From Trichomonas vaginalis G3 (taxonomy: Eukaryota > Parabasalia > Trichomonadida > Trichomonadidae), in NCBI RefSeq assembly GCF_026262505.1, contig NC_067206.1, positions 18,373,319-18,437,318 on the forward strand: DNA of 64,000 nucleotides. The letters are read 5' to 3'. Both the position numbers and the translations under genes were made by a program. Positions 29,840 through 39,325 of the stretch are shown piece by piece. Each line of letters begins with the position of its first letter. The first letter of the stretch is position 1. The notes beneath the pieces were generated by a model, which saw nothing but the letters and a program-made list of their open reading frames with translations, was not told the origin of the DNA and searched no databases.

Positions 29840-31362
29840 ATGGTCAAGCAGCCAATCGCATTCGAGCACTTCGAAGAAGCCTTACGTTCCAAGGGAGAGG
29901 GTGTCTGGTGCAAGGCAGAGGTCATGATGTAATAAACAGAAATTCATCAAAAGTGACAGCTCTCAATTTTTTGACATTTGTAAATTCTAAATTGAACGAG
30001 AAAAATGAAATAATACTAAGCATAATACAATATTCTAGATTTAATTATAATTAGGAAAAAGTTAGTTTTGAGAGTACTTTTCATAGGCATATAGAATGAA
30101 ATCTTCTGAAAAATAATATCACATAAACTCATATTATTTTCTAATATATAACTATTTTATATAAAAATCAAATTCAATGATCTTAAAAGCGAAGGATAAA
30201 CCTCAAAATTTACGAATATAATGAGTGGGAATATAATGCTTATCTATCATAAAACCATATGAAATATCAATTTTTGCTTTACGCCTAATTTTTGACGACA
30301 ATTAGCAAAAAATGTTAAATGTTAACACTCAGTCCATTTGAATATGAAAAATAAAATTGACTTTGATTAAATGTTTTTATTTATCATGCAATTCTTCTTG
30401 CGACCAAAGATTTGAATAAAAGTTCAAAAATAAGATAGCTTAAAAAATAATATACGGTAGTGTTTACTAATAGATGAATAGTATATAAATTCTATTAAAA
30501 TGGATTTGATCCAAAAAAATATAAACCAAAAATAATTGTTATAATTTAAATGAAGAAGTAATTTAAAACGATTTTATTTATGATCAAATTTTATATATTT
30601 TTTTGGATCAAATCCATTTTAATAGAATTTATATACTATTCATCTATTAGTAAACACTACCGTATATTATTTTTTAAGCTATCTTATTTTTTGAAATTTT
30701 ATTCAAATCTTTGGTCGCAAGAAGAATTGCATGATAAATAAAAACATTTAATCAAAGTCAATTTTATTTTTCATATTCAAATGGACTGAGTGTTAACATT
30801 TAACATTTTTTGCTAATTGTCGTCAAAAATTAGGCGTAAAGCAAAAATTAATATTTCATATGGTTTTATGATAGATAAGCATTATATTCCCACTCATTAT
30901 ATTCGTAAATTTTGAGGTTTATCCTTCGCTTTTAAGATCATTGAATTTGATTTTTATATAAAATAGTTATATATTAGAAAATAATATGAGTTTATGTGAT
31001 ATTATTTTTCAGAAGATTTTGTGTTCTTCTTCAAAATTTTATTTTTTATTAAAAAGAATCTTTACAAAATATACATTTACTTTAATTAATATTTAAAAAC
31101 GTGCTCTATCAAAAGTTCCAAAAATTCAATATTTTAGCTTTTCTGAAGTGTCACTTTTGACGAATTTCTGTTTACAACAATGAGACTCTACGAGCAGTAC
31201 ATCCTCAATGCCTGGGAGGACAAATCGTCCTTGAATTGGCAATTCTACCAACTCCTCTGGGACGACCTCCTACGCAACTGGGAAGATAACGAAAGAGCCC
31301 AATTCAAAGGTCGGGAGCTAATTTTCCAAATTACCATTAATAGTGCCTACTTATTCAACTAA
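29840..31362 (+). pseudogene. Maverick gene split by foldback insert FB-1
   Basis: A plus-strand coding region with fairly balanced codon use (Leu/Glu/Trp-rich, for example AWEDKSSLNWQFYQLLWDD in its 3' part) is divided by the 1.25-kb foldback element 29928-31179. No domain recognised. Broken by this insertion. Confidence 0.4.
29928..31179. mobile_element. Foldback insert FB-1 (about 1.25 kb, 4-bp repeat ATGA)
   Basis: Tips are TGTAATAAACAGAAATTCAT on the left and, reversed, TGTTGTAAACAGAAATTCGT on the right, followed by CAAAAGTGACA. Flanking ATGA is present on both sides. Inside, two long arms (about 30097-30538 and 30605-31020) form a palindrome of about 430 bp around a central loop of about 70 bp. 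No coding capacity. Relatives: FB-2 at 41555-42804 and a half copy at 56168-56840. Confidence 0.9.
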
Positions 31363-31420
31363 AAACTTAAATTTACTTGGGGTTTCCCCCTAAAATATTT
31401 TTTTACTCTTAGAACCACTC

Positions 31421-32474
31421 TGTAATGCATGAAAAATAGCGTGACTTCATTTTTGACAGTTTACAAATGTAAAGTGTTGCATCCTTAAAAACTTGGAAAT
31501 ATATACATTCATGAATTATCTTGTATATTAATTGAAATTCCATAAAACCCTAACAATATTTTTTCTTAAAAAAACTATAAAAATATAAATAAAATTAATC
31601 GTTAAATAAAAATATTTGATATTAGAATTTTATTGGAAAAATAAAAAACTTAATATTTTAAAGAAATACTTAAATACTTGAATGTTTTAACTTTTACATT
31701 ATCATATAGACTCTCAAATTATTAGCCATTTTGGCTGAGAACTATGGTCTGCGAGGTACATAGATAGAATCAGTACCTCGCAGACTATAGTTCTCTATAT
31801 GGCGCCGAAAATTTTTGGTGAAATGTCGTCGCATTTCACCAAAAATTTTTCGGCGCCATAGGAAGAATTGGAGGGTGTGAGATACTATTACATGCTATAG
31901 TGCTCACACCCTCCAACTCCCAATCAAAATCGCATAAAATTTGCTACTTATCTTCAGATTACCTCCCATTATAAAATATATCATTGCTATCTCATCGTAC
32001 TATATTTCCACCCTATTGTATTTAAAAATATAAAATTTTTTAATAATATATTTTTATATCTTGAATTTTCAAACAATATATTCACAGATAATATAATGGG
32101 AAATCTATCTCAACCTAGCCTTAAAGTACCAAACTCCTGCTTGCATTCTCACTCACAAATATTAAACATACATCTCCAAAAAACTAAATTCTTCACAATT
32201 TTTTTAAAATTGAGAACATAAAAAACGTATGCATTCAATAATTTAAGATACTAACAAATATTAAAAACTTCAAAATATCAGATAATAACGTTTTTCAATT
32301 AAAAAAAATATCATTTTGCTTTTCAATTCGAACATAAATCTTAAATATTTTTAATTAATATCTGATTTACAGCATTATTATCCATTTATAAATCTGACAA
32401 ATAAATGACAAAACCATCATAAATAATGTCACTTTTTGTCAAAAGTGAAGTCACGCTATTTTTCATGCACAACA
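31421..32474. mobile_element. Hairpin-array insert iii (about 1.05 kb, 15-bp repeat)
   Basis: Tips are TGTAATGCATGAAAAATAGC on the left and, reversed, TGTTGTGCATGAAAAATAGC on the right, then GTGACTTCA and a second TTTTGAC block. The 15-bp repeat CTCTTAGAACCACTC flanks it (31406-31420 and 32475-32489) and covers the stop of the HNH gene, which therefore stays intact. It encloses hairpin array C. The rest is AT-rich and noncoding. Confidence 0.85.
31737..31918. repeat. Hairpin array C: three hairpins
   Basis: GAGAACTATGGTCTGCGAGGTAC, TATGGCGCCGAAAATTTTTGG and GAATTGGAGGGTGTGAG hairpins. They are the same three kinds as in array A but in inverted order, with a leftover AGCCATTTTGGCT before the first. 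Many stem changes relative to array A are paired. Confidence 0.92.
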
Positions 32475-32477
32475 CTC

Positions 32478-33185
32478 TTAGAACCACTCGAGGTTCTCCT
32501 TACGGTTGTTGAGCTTGTCACCGTCAATGTGTCTGACCTTCGTCTTCTTGTCTGGATTTGGAACCCATTGAATTGCGACAAGCTTGCCCATGGAGATTGA
32601 AGCGCGATTCCGAAGGTTAAGGTTCAAGTGTCCCAAGTTGTTGAGGACTGGGGTAAGAACCTTGCCTGTCTCATTGTTGCGGATTTGGTATGGGTAGGGT
32701 TGGGAAATTTCGTAACCGTCATCGGCAACAAGGGTTGCCCATGTAGCGGCTTCAGGAACTTCTTCGTGTTTCTCTTCTTCGTGTTTCTCTTCTTCCTCTT
32801 CTTCCTCTTCTTCCTCGACAATTCCTTCTTCAATTTGGTACTCAGGAAGTAAGGTGTTGCATGTTCTGTCCTTTCCGAGTACCTTCCAGATGGCGTCTAT
32901 CTCTTCGAAGAAACGGTAGATGAGTCTGGCAAGGTCTCGGTTCTCTCTCTCGTAATTGCGCAACGATTCTGAGAAATCGTTCAGGCATTTCTCATTGGAA
33001 GCTTGGTTCATGAGGACATCGGCTTTGAGATTGGTCATCTCTGTCATAAGACTACTTTGGAGAGTCTTAATGGTGTTTGTCAGATGAGCTTTCAATTGGG
33101 CAATTTGAATTTGAAGTGGGCGCTTGTCTGGCAACCTTGAAAGGACATCTGCCATTGTGTTCGGCATCGGTGCTTGTTCGGACAT
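32478..33185 (-). CDS. Coiled-coil protein with NUMOD4/HNH-type endonuclease C-terminus, 235 aa
   Basis: The N-terminal half (residues 20-110) is helical and coiled-coil-like. An acidic Glu run lies at about 125-140. The C-terminal 85 residues have the layout of phage NUMOD4-HNH homing endonucleases: GYEISQPYPYQIRNN (start motif), GHLNLNLRN, then LVAIQWVPNPDKKTKVRHIDGDK and LNNRKENLEW. Such proteins nick or cut DNA; the catalytic part here is short and could act as a DNA-binding module. Start is ATG 33185. The stop lies inside the 15-bp duplication of insert iii. Codon use is less AT-biased than in the capsid genes. Confidence 0.7.
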   Translation of the reverse strand: MSEQAPMPNTMADVLSRLPDKRPLQIQIAQLKAHLTNTIKTLQSSLMTEMTNLKADVLMNQASNEKCLNDFSESLRNYERENRDLARLIYRFFEEIDAIWKVLGKDRTCNTLLPEYQIEEGIVEEEEEEEEEEKHEEEKHEEVPEAATWATLVADDGYEISQPYPYQIRNNETGKVLTPVLNNLGHLNLNLRNRASISMGKLVAIQWVPNPDKKTKVRHIDGDKLNNRKENLEWF

Positions 33186-33209
33186 CGAAAAAATGAAGTG
33201 GTTTGAGAA

Positions 33210-33403
33210 TGGCGGTTTTACTTCAAAAAGCTTGTTATGACAGTTATGTCATACAACAAGTTTAAAATAATATCTTGTTCTTCTTCTGAACGTTTGTTGT
33301 CTCTTCCGATAAAAGTTTCGAACATGAGAACCAAAAAACGTTTTTTGAGATTGCGGAAGAGTTCAGGCAAACGTTCATATTCTGGATATGTTGGGAGCAG
33401 TTC
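33210..33403 (-). pseudogene. 3' part of a Maverick gene cut by the 33404 insert
   Basis: An open minus-strand frame of about 60 codons, rich in Leu, Arg and Glu (ERLPELFRNLKKRFLVLMFE), ends just before the HNH gene start. The 5' part lies beyond the insert, at 37010-37410. Product unknown. Confidence 0.45.
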
Positions 33404-33571
33404 TGTTTCGTACCGAAATGGCTAACAAAAAAGTGACAGAAAACCTTAAATTGCGCGGCAATTTTAATTAAAAAAATAAACATGAATTTTTGTGATTGAT
33501 ATTATGCATTTTATTTATATTATATAAGATTTAAATTTAGGGGAAAAATTGGAAAAAAAATAAGATTGGAA

Positions 33572-33830
33572 GTCTTTAGGTAAGAAGGAAAGGGCAAGAG
33601 GTATATAGGTACACTATATATCTCTTGCCCTTTCATTCTAAGTAGAAATGGGAGAAACTTTGTCCGCAGCATAAGTTATGCGGACAAAGTTTCTCCCATT
33701 TCTAATGGGAATTACAGGCTATGAGGCACTGATATATAATCAGTACCTCATAGCCTACAATTCCCCTTATTAGACTTCCAAACTTTGAGTTAATGTCTTG
33801 ACATTAACTCAAAGTTTGGAAAACTTCTCG
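33572..33830. repeat. Hairpin array B' (inverted copy of array B)
   Basis: The same four hairpins as array B in reverse order and strand. Small differences (for example GGGAATTACAGGC against GGGAATTGTAGGC) affect one arm only. Confidence 0.92.
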
Positions 33831-33934
33831 TAAGAATCAATCGTCAAAAACCTCGATTGCAGTTATATTCATTGTGTTAAATTTGATTTATTTTGAAATT
33901 TTTATAAATTAAATTTTATATAACATAAAGCGTT

Positions 33935-34015
33935 ATGAATTAGTATTTCCATATGAATTTTATCTCGAAAATAGTAATTCTGTACAGTTATATTTCGGTT
34001 AATTTTGGAAATTTC
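33935..34015. repeat. Left 81-bp direct repeat around insert 34016-35749
   Basis: Bases 33935-34015 equal 35750-35830 (start ATGAATTAGTATTTCCATAT, end TTTTGGAAATTTC). It is the second case of a duplication of about 80 bp around this insert family. Confidence 0.93.
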
Positions 34016-35749
34016 GAGTGTGGTAGAATTTACGAAAAAGTGACACTTAACCTTAAATTTCCAAACACTATTTTTTGATTGTATTTTGTTATTTATATAT
34101 TTATATATGTATATATTTATATATGTATATATTTATATATGTATATATTTATATATGTATATATTTATATATGTATATATTTATATATGTATATATTTAT
34201 ATATGTATATATTTATATATGTATATATTTATATATGTATATATTTATATATGTATATATTTATATATGTATATATTTATATATGTATATATTTATATAT
34301 GTATATATGTATATATTTATATATGTATATATTTATATATGTATATATTTATATATGTATATATTTATATATGTATATATGTATATATTTATATATGTAT
34401 ATATTTATATATGTATATATTTATATATGTATATATTTATATATGTATATATTTATTAGAAACTGCTTCATGCTGTGTTGAGTATTGTTGAATTGGAAAC
34501 TGCTTCATGCTGCATTGAGTATTGTTGAATAATTTGAAGTAGTGGTTTTTGAAATCAGCACCCCTATGAGAGCGCTGGCGACCGAAACACCACTAGTAAG
34601 ATTGTGTATTAGAAACTGCTTCATGCTGTGTTGAGTAAGCTTCGATGTCTTTGTAGGATAGCTTTCTGAGAGCGAAACAAGATAGTGTTGAAAAAATTTT
34701 TGAAAATCTGAGAGACTGTGCAAGAGCCAACGACCAAAACGCTACCAGTAAGATACAGCAGTAGTAGCTGCTTCATGCTGCATTGAGTATTGTTGAATAA
34801 TTTGAAGTAGTGGTTTTTGAAATCAGCACCCCTATGAGAGCGCTGGCGACAGAAACACCACTAGTAAGATTGTGTATTAGAAACTGCTTCATGCTGTGTT
34901 GAGTAAGCTTCGATGTCTTTGTAGGATAGCTTTCTGAGAGCGAAACAAGATAGTGTTGAAAAAATTTTTGAAAATCTGAGAGACTGTGCAAGAGCCAACG
35001 ACCAAAACACTACCAGTAAGATACAGCAGTAGTAGCTGCTTCATGCTGCATTGAGTATTGTTGAATAATTTGAAGTAGTGGTTTTTGAAATCAGCACCCC
35101 TATGAGAGCGCTGGCGACCGAAACACCACTAGTAAGATTGTGTATTAGAAACTGCTTCATGCTGTGTTGAGTAAGCTTCGATGTCTTTGTAGGATAGCTT
35201 TCTGAGAGCGAAACAAGATAGTGTTGAAAAAATTTTTGAAAATCTGAGAGACTGTGCAAGAGCCAACGACCAAAACACTACCAGTAAGATACAGCAGTAG
35301 TAGCTGCTTCATGCTGCATTGAGTATTGTTGAATAATTTGAAGTAGTGGTTTTTGAAATCAGCACCCCTATGAGAGCGCTGGCGACCGAAACACCACTAG
35401 TAAGATTGTGTATTAGAAACTGCTTCATGCTGTGTTGAGTAAGCTTCGATATCTTTATCAGACCACCTTTAAATTAACCACTCACATTCTCACTGTGGTC
35501 CATCTAAAATTTGTAAGCTTTATGACATAAAATTATATTATATGCAGGATCCCACCTATTACTTAATCTTTTTGGAATAAATGTTTTATAATATTTATCG
35601 ATTGATTGGAATTTTTTGTATAAAAAAAGTTTTTTATTTATATTAAAAATATATTCGGTTAATGATATTATCTTATAATTTGTAAATAAATCTAGTAATA
35701 AAATAACTTTAATAGTTGGTGTCACTTTTTCGAAAATTCTGGTTTTTTC
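34016..35749. mobile_element. Non-autonomous AT-microsatellite insert, copy b (81-bp duplication)
   Basis: Same tips as copy a (GAGTGTGGTAGAATTTACGA, and reversed GAAAAAACCAGAATTTTCGA). It contains one microsatellite tract (about 34090-34455) and nearly four units of a 268-bp repeat (34440-35440, unit with ACTGCTTCATGCTGCATTGA), then an AT-rich end with GGTGTCACTTTTTCG. No coding capacity; the repeated 72-aa frames are shadows of the 268-bp unit. Confidence 0.9.
34440..35440. repeat. 268-bp tandem repeat
   Basis: Units start near 34500, 34768, 35036 and 35304; the last is partial. Copies are nearly identical. About 1.5 units occur in copy a (24990-25450). Confidence 0.93.
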
Positions 35750-35830
35750 ATGAATTAGTATTTCCATATGAATTTTATCTCGAAAATAGTAATTCTGTAC
35801 AGTTATATTTCGGTTAATTTTGGAAATTTC
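35750..35830. repeat. Right 81-bp direct repeat
   Basis: Identical by eye to 33935-34015. Confidence 0.93.
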
Positions 35831-35988
35831 TAGGAATACTTTAAGATAGTATGATTATATATAACTCTTCCTTCATGATTTATTTTAGCTTTCGCGCAAA
35901 TATCAGTTAACTTAACTCCATTATTTGATTTTGTGATGGCTTCACAAAGCCAATCAATATCAATCTCTTCTGGAGAATGTCTTCTCAT
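35830..35988 (-). CDS. Short ORF inside the composite hairpin insert, 52 aa
   Basis: ATG-started frame MRRHSPEEIDIDWLCEAITK, ending HTILKYS. The pattern resembles a small helix-turn-helix (NNGVKLTDICAKAKINHEGR). It could be the leftover N-terminus of a transposase or a host fragment. No homologue recognised; weak. Confidence 0.25.
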   Translation of the reverse strand: MRRHSPEEIDIDWLCEAITKSNNGVKLTDICAKAKINHEGRVIYNHTILKYS

Positions 35989-36246
35989 CTAGAATATTTT
36001 CAATACTTTACATACAAACATTTTTATTTCTAAAAAACTTTTTAATTTTTTCTAGGATATATGAATGAAAATAGTTAGAACAAGATTTTGAAGCTCAAAA
36101 CATTAAAAATTATTAAAGATTTGTATAATATGATTAAAAATGGGAAATAATATGAGGCAATATAAAGGAATATGAATATTAAATAAATATATCTAAATAG
36201 AAGAGAAAGGGACAGACTAGCCCATTGTCACTTTTTAATTTAGCAA

Positions 36247-36360
36247 ATGAACGCTTATGGAGTGGAGTTTTTGGGTAAATCTGATTTGCTTATAAATGAA
36301 ATAAAATCAAAAGAAACCATATTGGCATTATATTATGCAAAAATAAATGATCTTACTTAG
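36247..36360 (+). CDS. 37-aa ORF in the small TIR insert
   Basis: MNAYGVEFLGKSDLLINEIK, ending AKINDLT. It lies just after the left tip and overlaps the next ORF by 14 bp in another frame. It may be an upstream part of the same old gene. No function assigned. Confidence 0.25.
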   Translation: MNAYGVEFLGKSDLLINEIKSKETILALYYAKINDLT

Positions 36361-36703
36361 TACTTTTAAAGTTAATTTCAGAAAAAATTTGACACAATGG
36401 TATCCGGCACATACAAGTGGTGTACAACCAAATCTTCGACTCGATGAACTTGTCATCGAGTTATATTCCAGTGTTGTTCCTTCATTCCTGATTAAGTTGC
36501 AAATTAAAGGTCTGGATTCAGAGAGAAGTGTTAAAGTTATCAAAAAAGTCACAAGAGATTTCGAAGAAATGACACAATTTAAAAAAGTCGAATGCATCAG
36601 TATGCTTGAAGCTGTTCAGAAAGGTCTGAAAAATGATACACTTGATCCCAACATTGTTTACTCAACATTAAAAATATTATTGCAAAGAAAACATTTGATT
36701 TAA
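36347..36703 (+). CDS. 118-aa ORF in the small TIR insert, unknown
   Basis: Starts MILLSTFKVNFRKNLTQWYP. A Leu/Val-rich helical protein with a Lys-rich C-terminus (STLKILLQRKHLI) and no DDE-type motif. Too short for a transposase, so it may be a captured host fragment or a small accessory protein. It is the only coding sequence carried by any of the small inserts in this region. Confidence 0.35.
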   Translation: MILLSTFKVNFRKNLTQWYPAHTSGVQPNLRLDELVIELYSSVVPSFLIKLQIKGLDSERSVKVIKKVTRDFEEMTQFKKVECISMLEAVQKGLKNDTLDPNIVYSTLKILLQRKHLI

Positions 36704-37009
36704 TAAACATTTAATTTATTATAATTAATTTTTTATTAAAGTATAGTAAAAAATGCTATAAATAAATTATTATATTTTATTAAAATGTGACTTTTAATAG
36801 TAAGTGAATAAAATAAATCAGGAATTGGGAAAGAAATAAGGTTAATTAAAAATAATGAAAATTACAAGTTTAAGGTTAATGAAAAGTGACAATGGGCGAG
36901 TTTGTCCCCCACTCCTAAATAGAAAGAATCAGAAAAATCAAATTATTGGCGCCAAAAATGTCACCTTTTTGGTGAGCCATTTCGGTATGAGATATGTTGG
37001 GAGCAGTTC

Positions 37010-37410
37010 AAAACATCTGAGCTGACTTTCGGACAAAATTGGGACAATGTCAGAAAATTCATCTTTGGTCGGACTGCTTGAAGGTAAGTCCCTTACATGT
37101 AAGTAGCTCTGGTAAAGTCTTCTCATTTCTGCTAACTTTTGGAGTATAGCTTCGTAGTTTAGAAGTTTCAATTTTAATTGTCTTATTCCACTCTTTACTT
37201 CTAAACGGTAAGTATCCATGAGGTCAAGAGTAGCTTTGGTAGCTTTAAGTGGAGCTATCTGTTCCTTGACTTCTGCAATTTTGGTTGCAATTGTGGTTTG
37301 AGCTCATTCAAGTTCGCCATCTATGTCGTTCTCAACACCTTCAACCATAGCTTGAAACTCTTCATCGGTCCATTGAGTTTGGTGTGGGACGAATTTAACT
37401 TGCTTCATTC
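37010..37410 (-). pseudogene. 5' part of a Maverick gene cut by the 33404 insert
   Basis: A minus-strand coding region starting near ATG 37408 (MKQVKFVPHQTQWTDEEF), helical and Lys/Glu-rich (for example KSGIRQLKLKLLNYEAILQK). The 3' part is at 33210-33403 on the other side of the composite insert. A coiled-coil virion or regulatory protein is possible. Degraded. Confidence 0.4.
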
Positions 37411-37430
37411 AAAAAATGAAAAAAATGTTT

Positions 37431-37634
37431 TTACTCTAAACGTGCCATGTATATGGCTATAAGAAACTTACCAGGAGGCTTCTTCTTCACACGAGTCTCT
37501 GGTAACTTGAGAGTTCTTGTTGGAGTTGGGTCTGGAATTTCAATTCTTGCCACCATAAACTGTGTATTGACCGAACTTGCATTTGCAGGAAGACCGGTCA
37601 CTACAAGGTTCACAGTTGAAATAGTTGTACTCAT
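37431..37634 (-). CDS. Small Maverick protein, 67 aa
   Basis: MSTTISTVNLVVTGLPANAS, ending LIAIYMARLE. Beta-type N-terminal half, then Pro/Lys-rich RTLKLPETRVKKKPPG. The stop lies about 20 bp before the next minus-strand start. No family recognised. Confidence 0.45.
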   Translation of the reverse strand: MSTTISTVNLVVTGLPANASSVNTQFMVARIEIPDPTPTRTLKLPETRVKKKPPGKFLIAIYMARLE

Positions 37635-37691
37635 ACCTGGTGAGTACGAGTGTGAGTAAAAACATAAAAAAAGTGAGTTAAAATGAGATGT

Positions 37692-37872
37692 TTACTGAAT
37701 TGGTTGGATGTCGCCTTCACAGGTTATGTAGAACGGCTGACCAGAGAAGTGAAGGAGACCCTTGAGAATTTGGTTCATTCTTGGGAAAGGGTTCTCTCTG
37801 TTTGGAAGTAGTATCCAAGGACGCTTGGCAAAGAACTTTATAATGGCTTCCTTCTTTGCTTGCTTTATGTCG
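37692..37872 (-). pseudogene. 3' part of a Maverick gene cut by hairpin insert ii
   Basis: The frame contains KQAKKEAIIKFFAKRPWILL and ends EGDIQPIQ. An apparent start at 37910 lies inside the insert, so the native part stops at the insert border. The other part is 38976-39161. Product unknown. Confidence 0.45.
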
Positions 37873-38975
37873 TCGTCTCGTAAACGAAAAAGAGGATTTG
37901 ACGCAGTCAAATCCTCTCTCTCAAAAAGTGGACTTTACATGGCAAATTTCAAATGCATGTAAGGTCCACTTTGATCAGTTTCAGGATGGAATTGGAGGCC
38001 ATGAGGTACTGACATTGCATCAGTATCTCATAGCCTCCAATCCCTTCAAAAAATGGGAGAAACTTTGGTCGAATAATTTAACATTCGGCCAAAGTTTCTC
38101 CCATAATTAATGAGAATGAAAGGGTAAGAGGCATATAGGGTCACTATATACCTCTTACCCTTTCATTTTCATTTGGAGGTCAACAAACCCGGAGTTAATT
38201 GCAAACAATTAACTCCAAATTTGTTTATGTTAAGGAAGGAATTGGAGGGTATGAGGTACATAGTATGAATATGTACCTCTTACCCTGCATTCCTTCTAGA
38301 AAGTTCCAAAACTTTGGGTTAATTGCAAACTATTAACCCAAAGTTTTGGAACTTTCAAGTGGAGATGGAAGGCTTTGGGGTATACATTAATATAATATAC
38401 CTCAAAGCCTTCCATCTCCACTACAAATGGGAGAAACTTTGTCCGAATAGTTTAACATTCGGACAATGTTTCTCCCATATTTCAATGTAATTGCTACCTG
38501 TGAGGTACTGACTTGAAGTCAGTGCTTCACAGGTAGCAATATCCAAAAATTTAAAAACATTTTATCAGTTCGTTAGAGAACTGGAGCCTCCAAGGTACTG
38601 AACCAGAATCAGTGCCTAGGGGACTCTAGTTATCTATATAAATCTGAGAAACTTTGAGGAAATTGTTCGACATTTCCTCAAAGTTTCTCAGCAATTTAGC
38701 GAGGAATGTTCGGTATCGTGTAGATATTTATAATATATACATGATAACAAACATTCCCCGCTAAAAGATGTAAAATCTTATAAGAAATAATTGCAAAAGA
38801 ATAACAAATTGCAACAAATTTTATATGAAACTGAACTTTATGAGGTAGTGATTCAAGATCACCGCCTCATAAGATTCAGTTGCAATCTCAAGTATCTCAA
38901 AAGTAAGGCTCTATTTTTTGCCATGTAAAATGTCACCTTTCTGTCAAACCGTTTTTATCATTTTCGTTTACAACA
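37873..38975. mobile_element. Hairpin-array insert ii (about 1.1 kb, 4-bp repeat GTCG)
   Basis: Tips are TCTCGTAAACGAAAA on the left and, reversed, TGTTGTAAACGAAAA on the right, then a TTTGAC block, AAAAGTGGAC / AAAGGTGACA and TTTACATGGCAAA. An 11-bp-stem hairpin (GAGGATTTGAC-gca-GTCAAATCCTC) sits at the left tip, as in insert i. GTCG flanks both sides. It encloses the longest hairpin array, D. Confidence 0.82.
37985..38895. repeat. Hairpin array D: thirteen hairpins
   Basis: Thirteen consecutive imperfect palindromes of 48-67 bp, separated by 0-20 bp. GAGGTAC-type hairpins (for example GGAGGCCATGAGGTACTGA) largely alternate with AACTTTG or GTTAATTG-type hairpins (for example GGGAGAAACTTTGGTCGAA; AACTTTGGGTTAATTGC). 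Arms differ among hairpins of a class but remain paired within each. There are two breaks of alternation (hairpins 9-10 and 12-13). Confidence 0.93.
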
Positions 38976-39161
38976 GTCGAAGGCTATCCCGTCTGGTATT
39001 TGAATTGGAATTCCAGTCGAAGTCTCGAGATTCAAGGCAGCCCTTCCCGTTATCCAACCGTTAACAAGCTTGCCTTTTACATTCTGCCTGAGGAAGTCTT
39101 TAACAAGCTCGTTAATTTCAATTAGGTAAATTGCCTCGTCGGTAGGTTCGACCTCGACCAT
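38976..39161 (-). pseudogene. 5' part of a Maverick gene cut by hairpin insert ii
   Basis: Starts ATG 39161, MVEVEPTDEAIYLIEINELV, and runs to GIPIQIPDGIAFD at the insert border. Acidic start, then a basic Gly/Asn segment. No family recognised. Short palindromes built of CTGCTAGTAGCAG and GTACTGCTACTGTCAG lie just upstream (39162-39295). Confidence 0.45.
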
Positions 39162-39325
39162 TGCTACTGTCAGTAAAAGTACTGCTAGTAGCAGTAAAAG
39201 TACTTTTTCTGACAGTAAAAAGGAAAATTTGAGAGGGTTTTCGATGATAAAGTACTGCTACTGTCAGTAAAAGTACTGCTAGTAGCAGAGATTTTTATCG
39301 TTGTGGTCCGACAGGACACAAACGA

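Larger units (their letters stand above)
36201..36913. mobile_element. Small TIR insert with ORF (713 bp, 8-bp repeat CTAAATAG)
   Basis: 31-bp imperfect ends: AAGAGAAAGGGACAGACTAG on the left and GGAGTGGGGGACAAACTCG reversed on the right. Both continue GCCCATTGTCAC, the same GTGAC block but on the other strand relative to the other families. CTAAATAG flanks both sides (36193-36200, 36914-36921). It interrupts the right arm of the composite insert. Unlike the other inserts it has coding capacity. Confidence 0.75.
33404..36994. mobile_element. Composite hairpin-array insert (about 3.6 kb, 15-bp repeat)
   Basis: Same family as 28568-29256, in the other orientation: left tip TGTTTCGTACCGAAATGGCT, right tip reversed TATCTCATACCGAAATGGCT. 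The direct repeat TGTTGGGAGCAGTTC flanks it (33389-33403 and 36995-37009). It carries array B' and has itself been hit by the microsatellite insert 34016-35749 and by the small TIR insert 36201-36913, giving three levels of nesting inside the Maverick. Confidence 0.85.

Noticed and set aside
25041-35259. 72-79 aa ORFs repeated with 268-bp spacing
   Set aside because: Shadows of the 268-bp tandem unit in the microsatellite inserts; no start-context or domain support.
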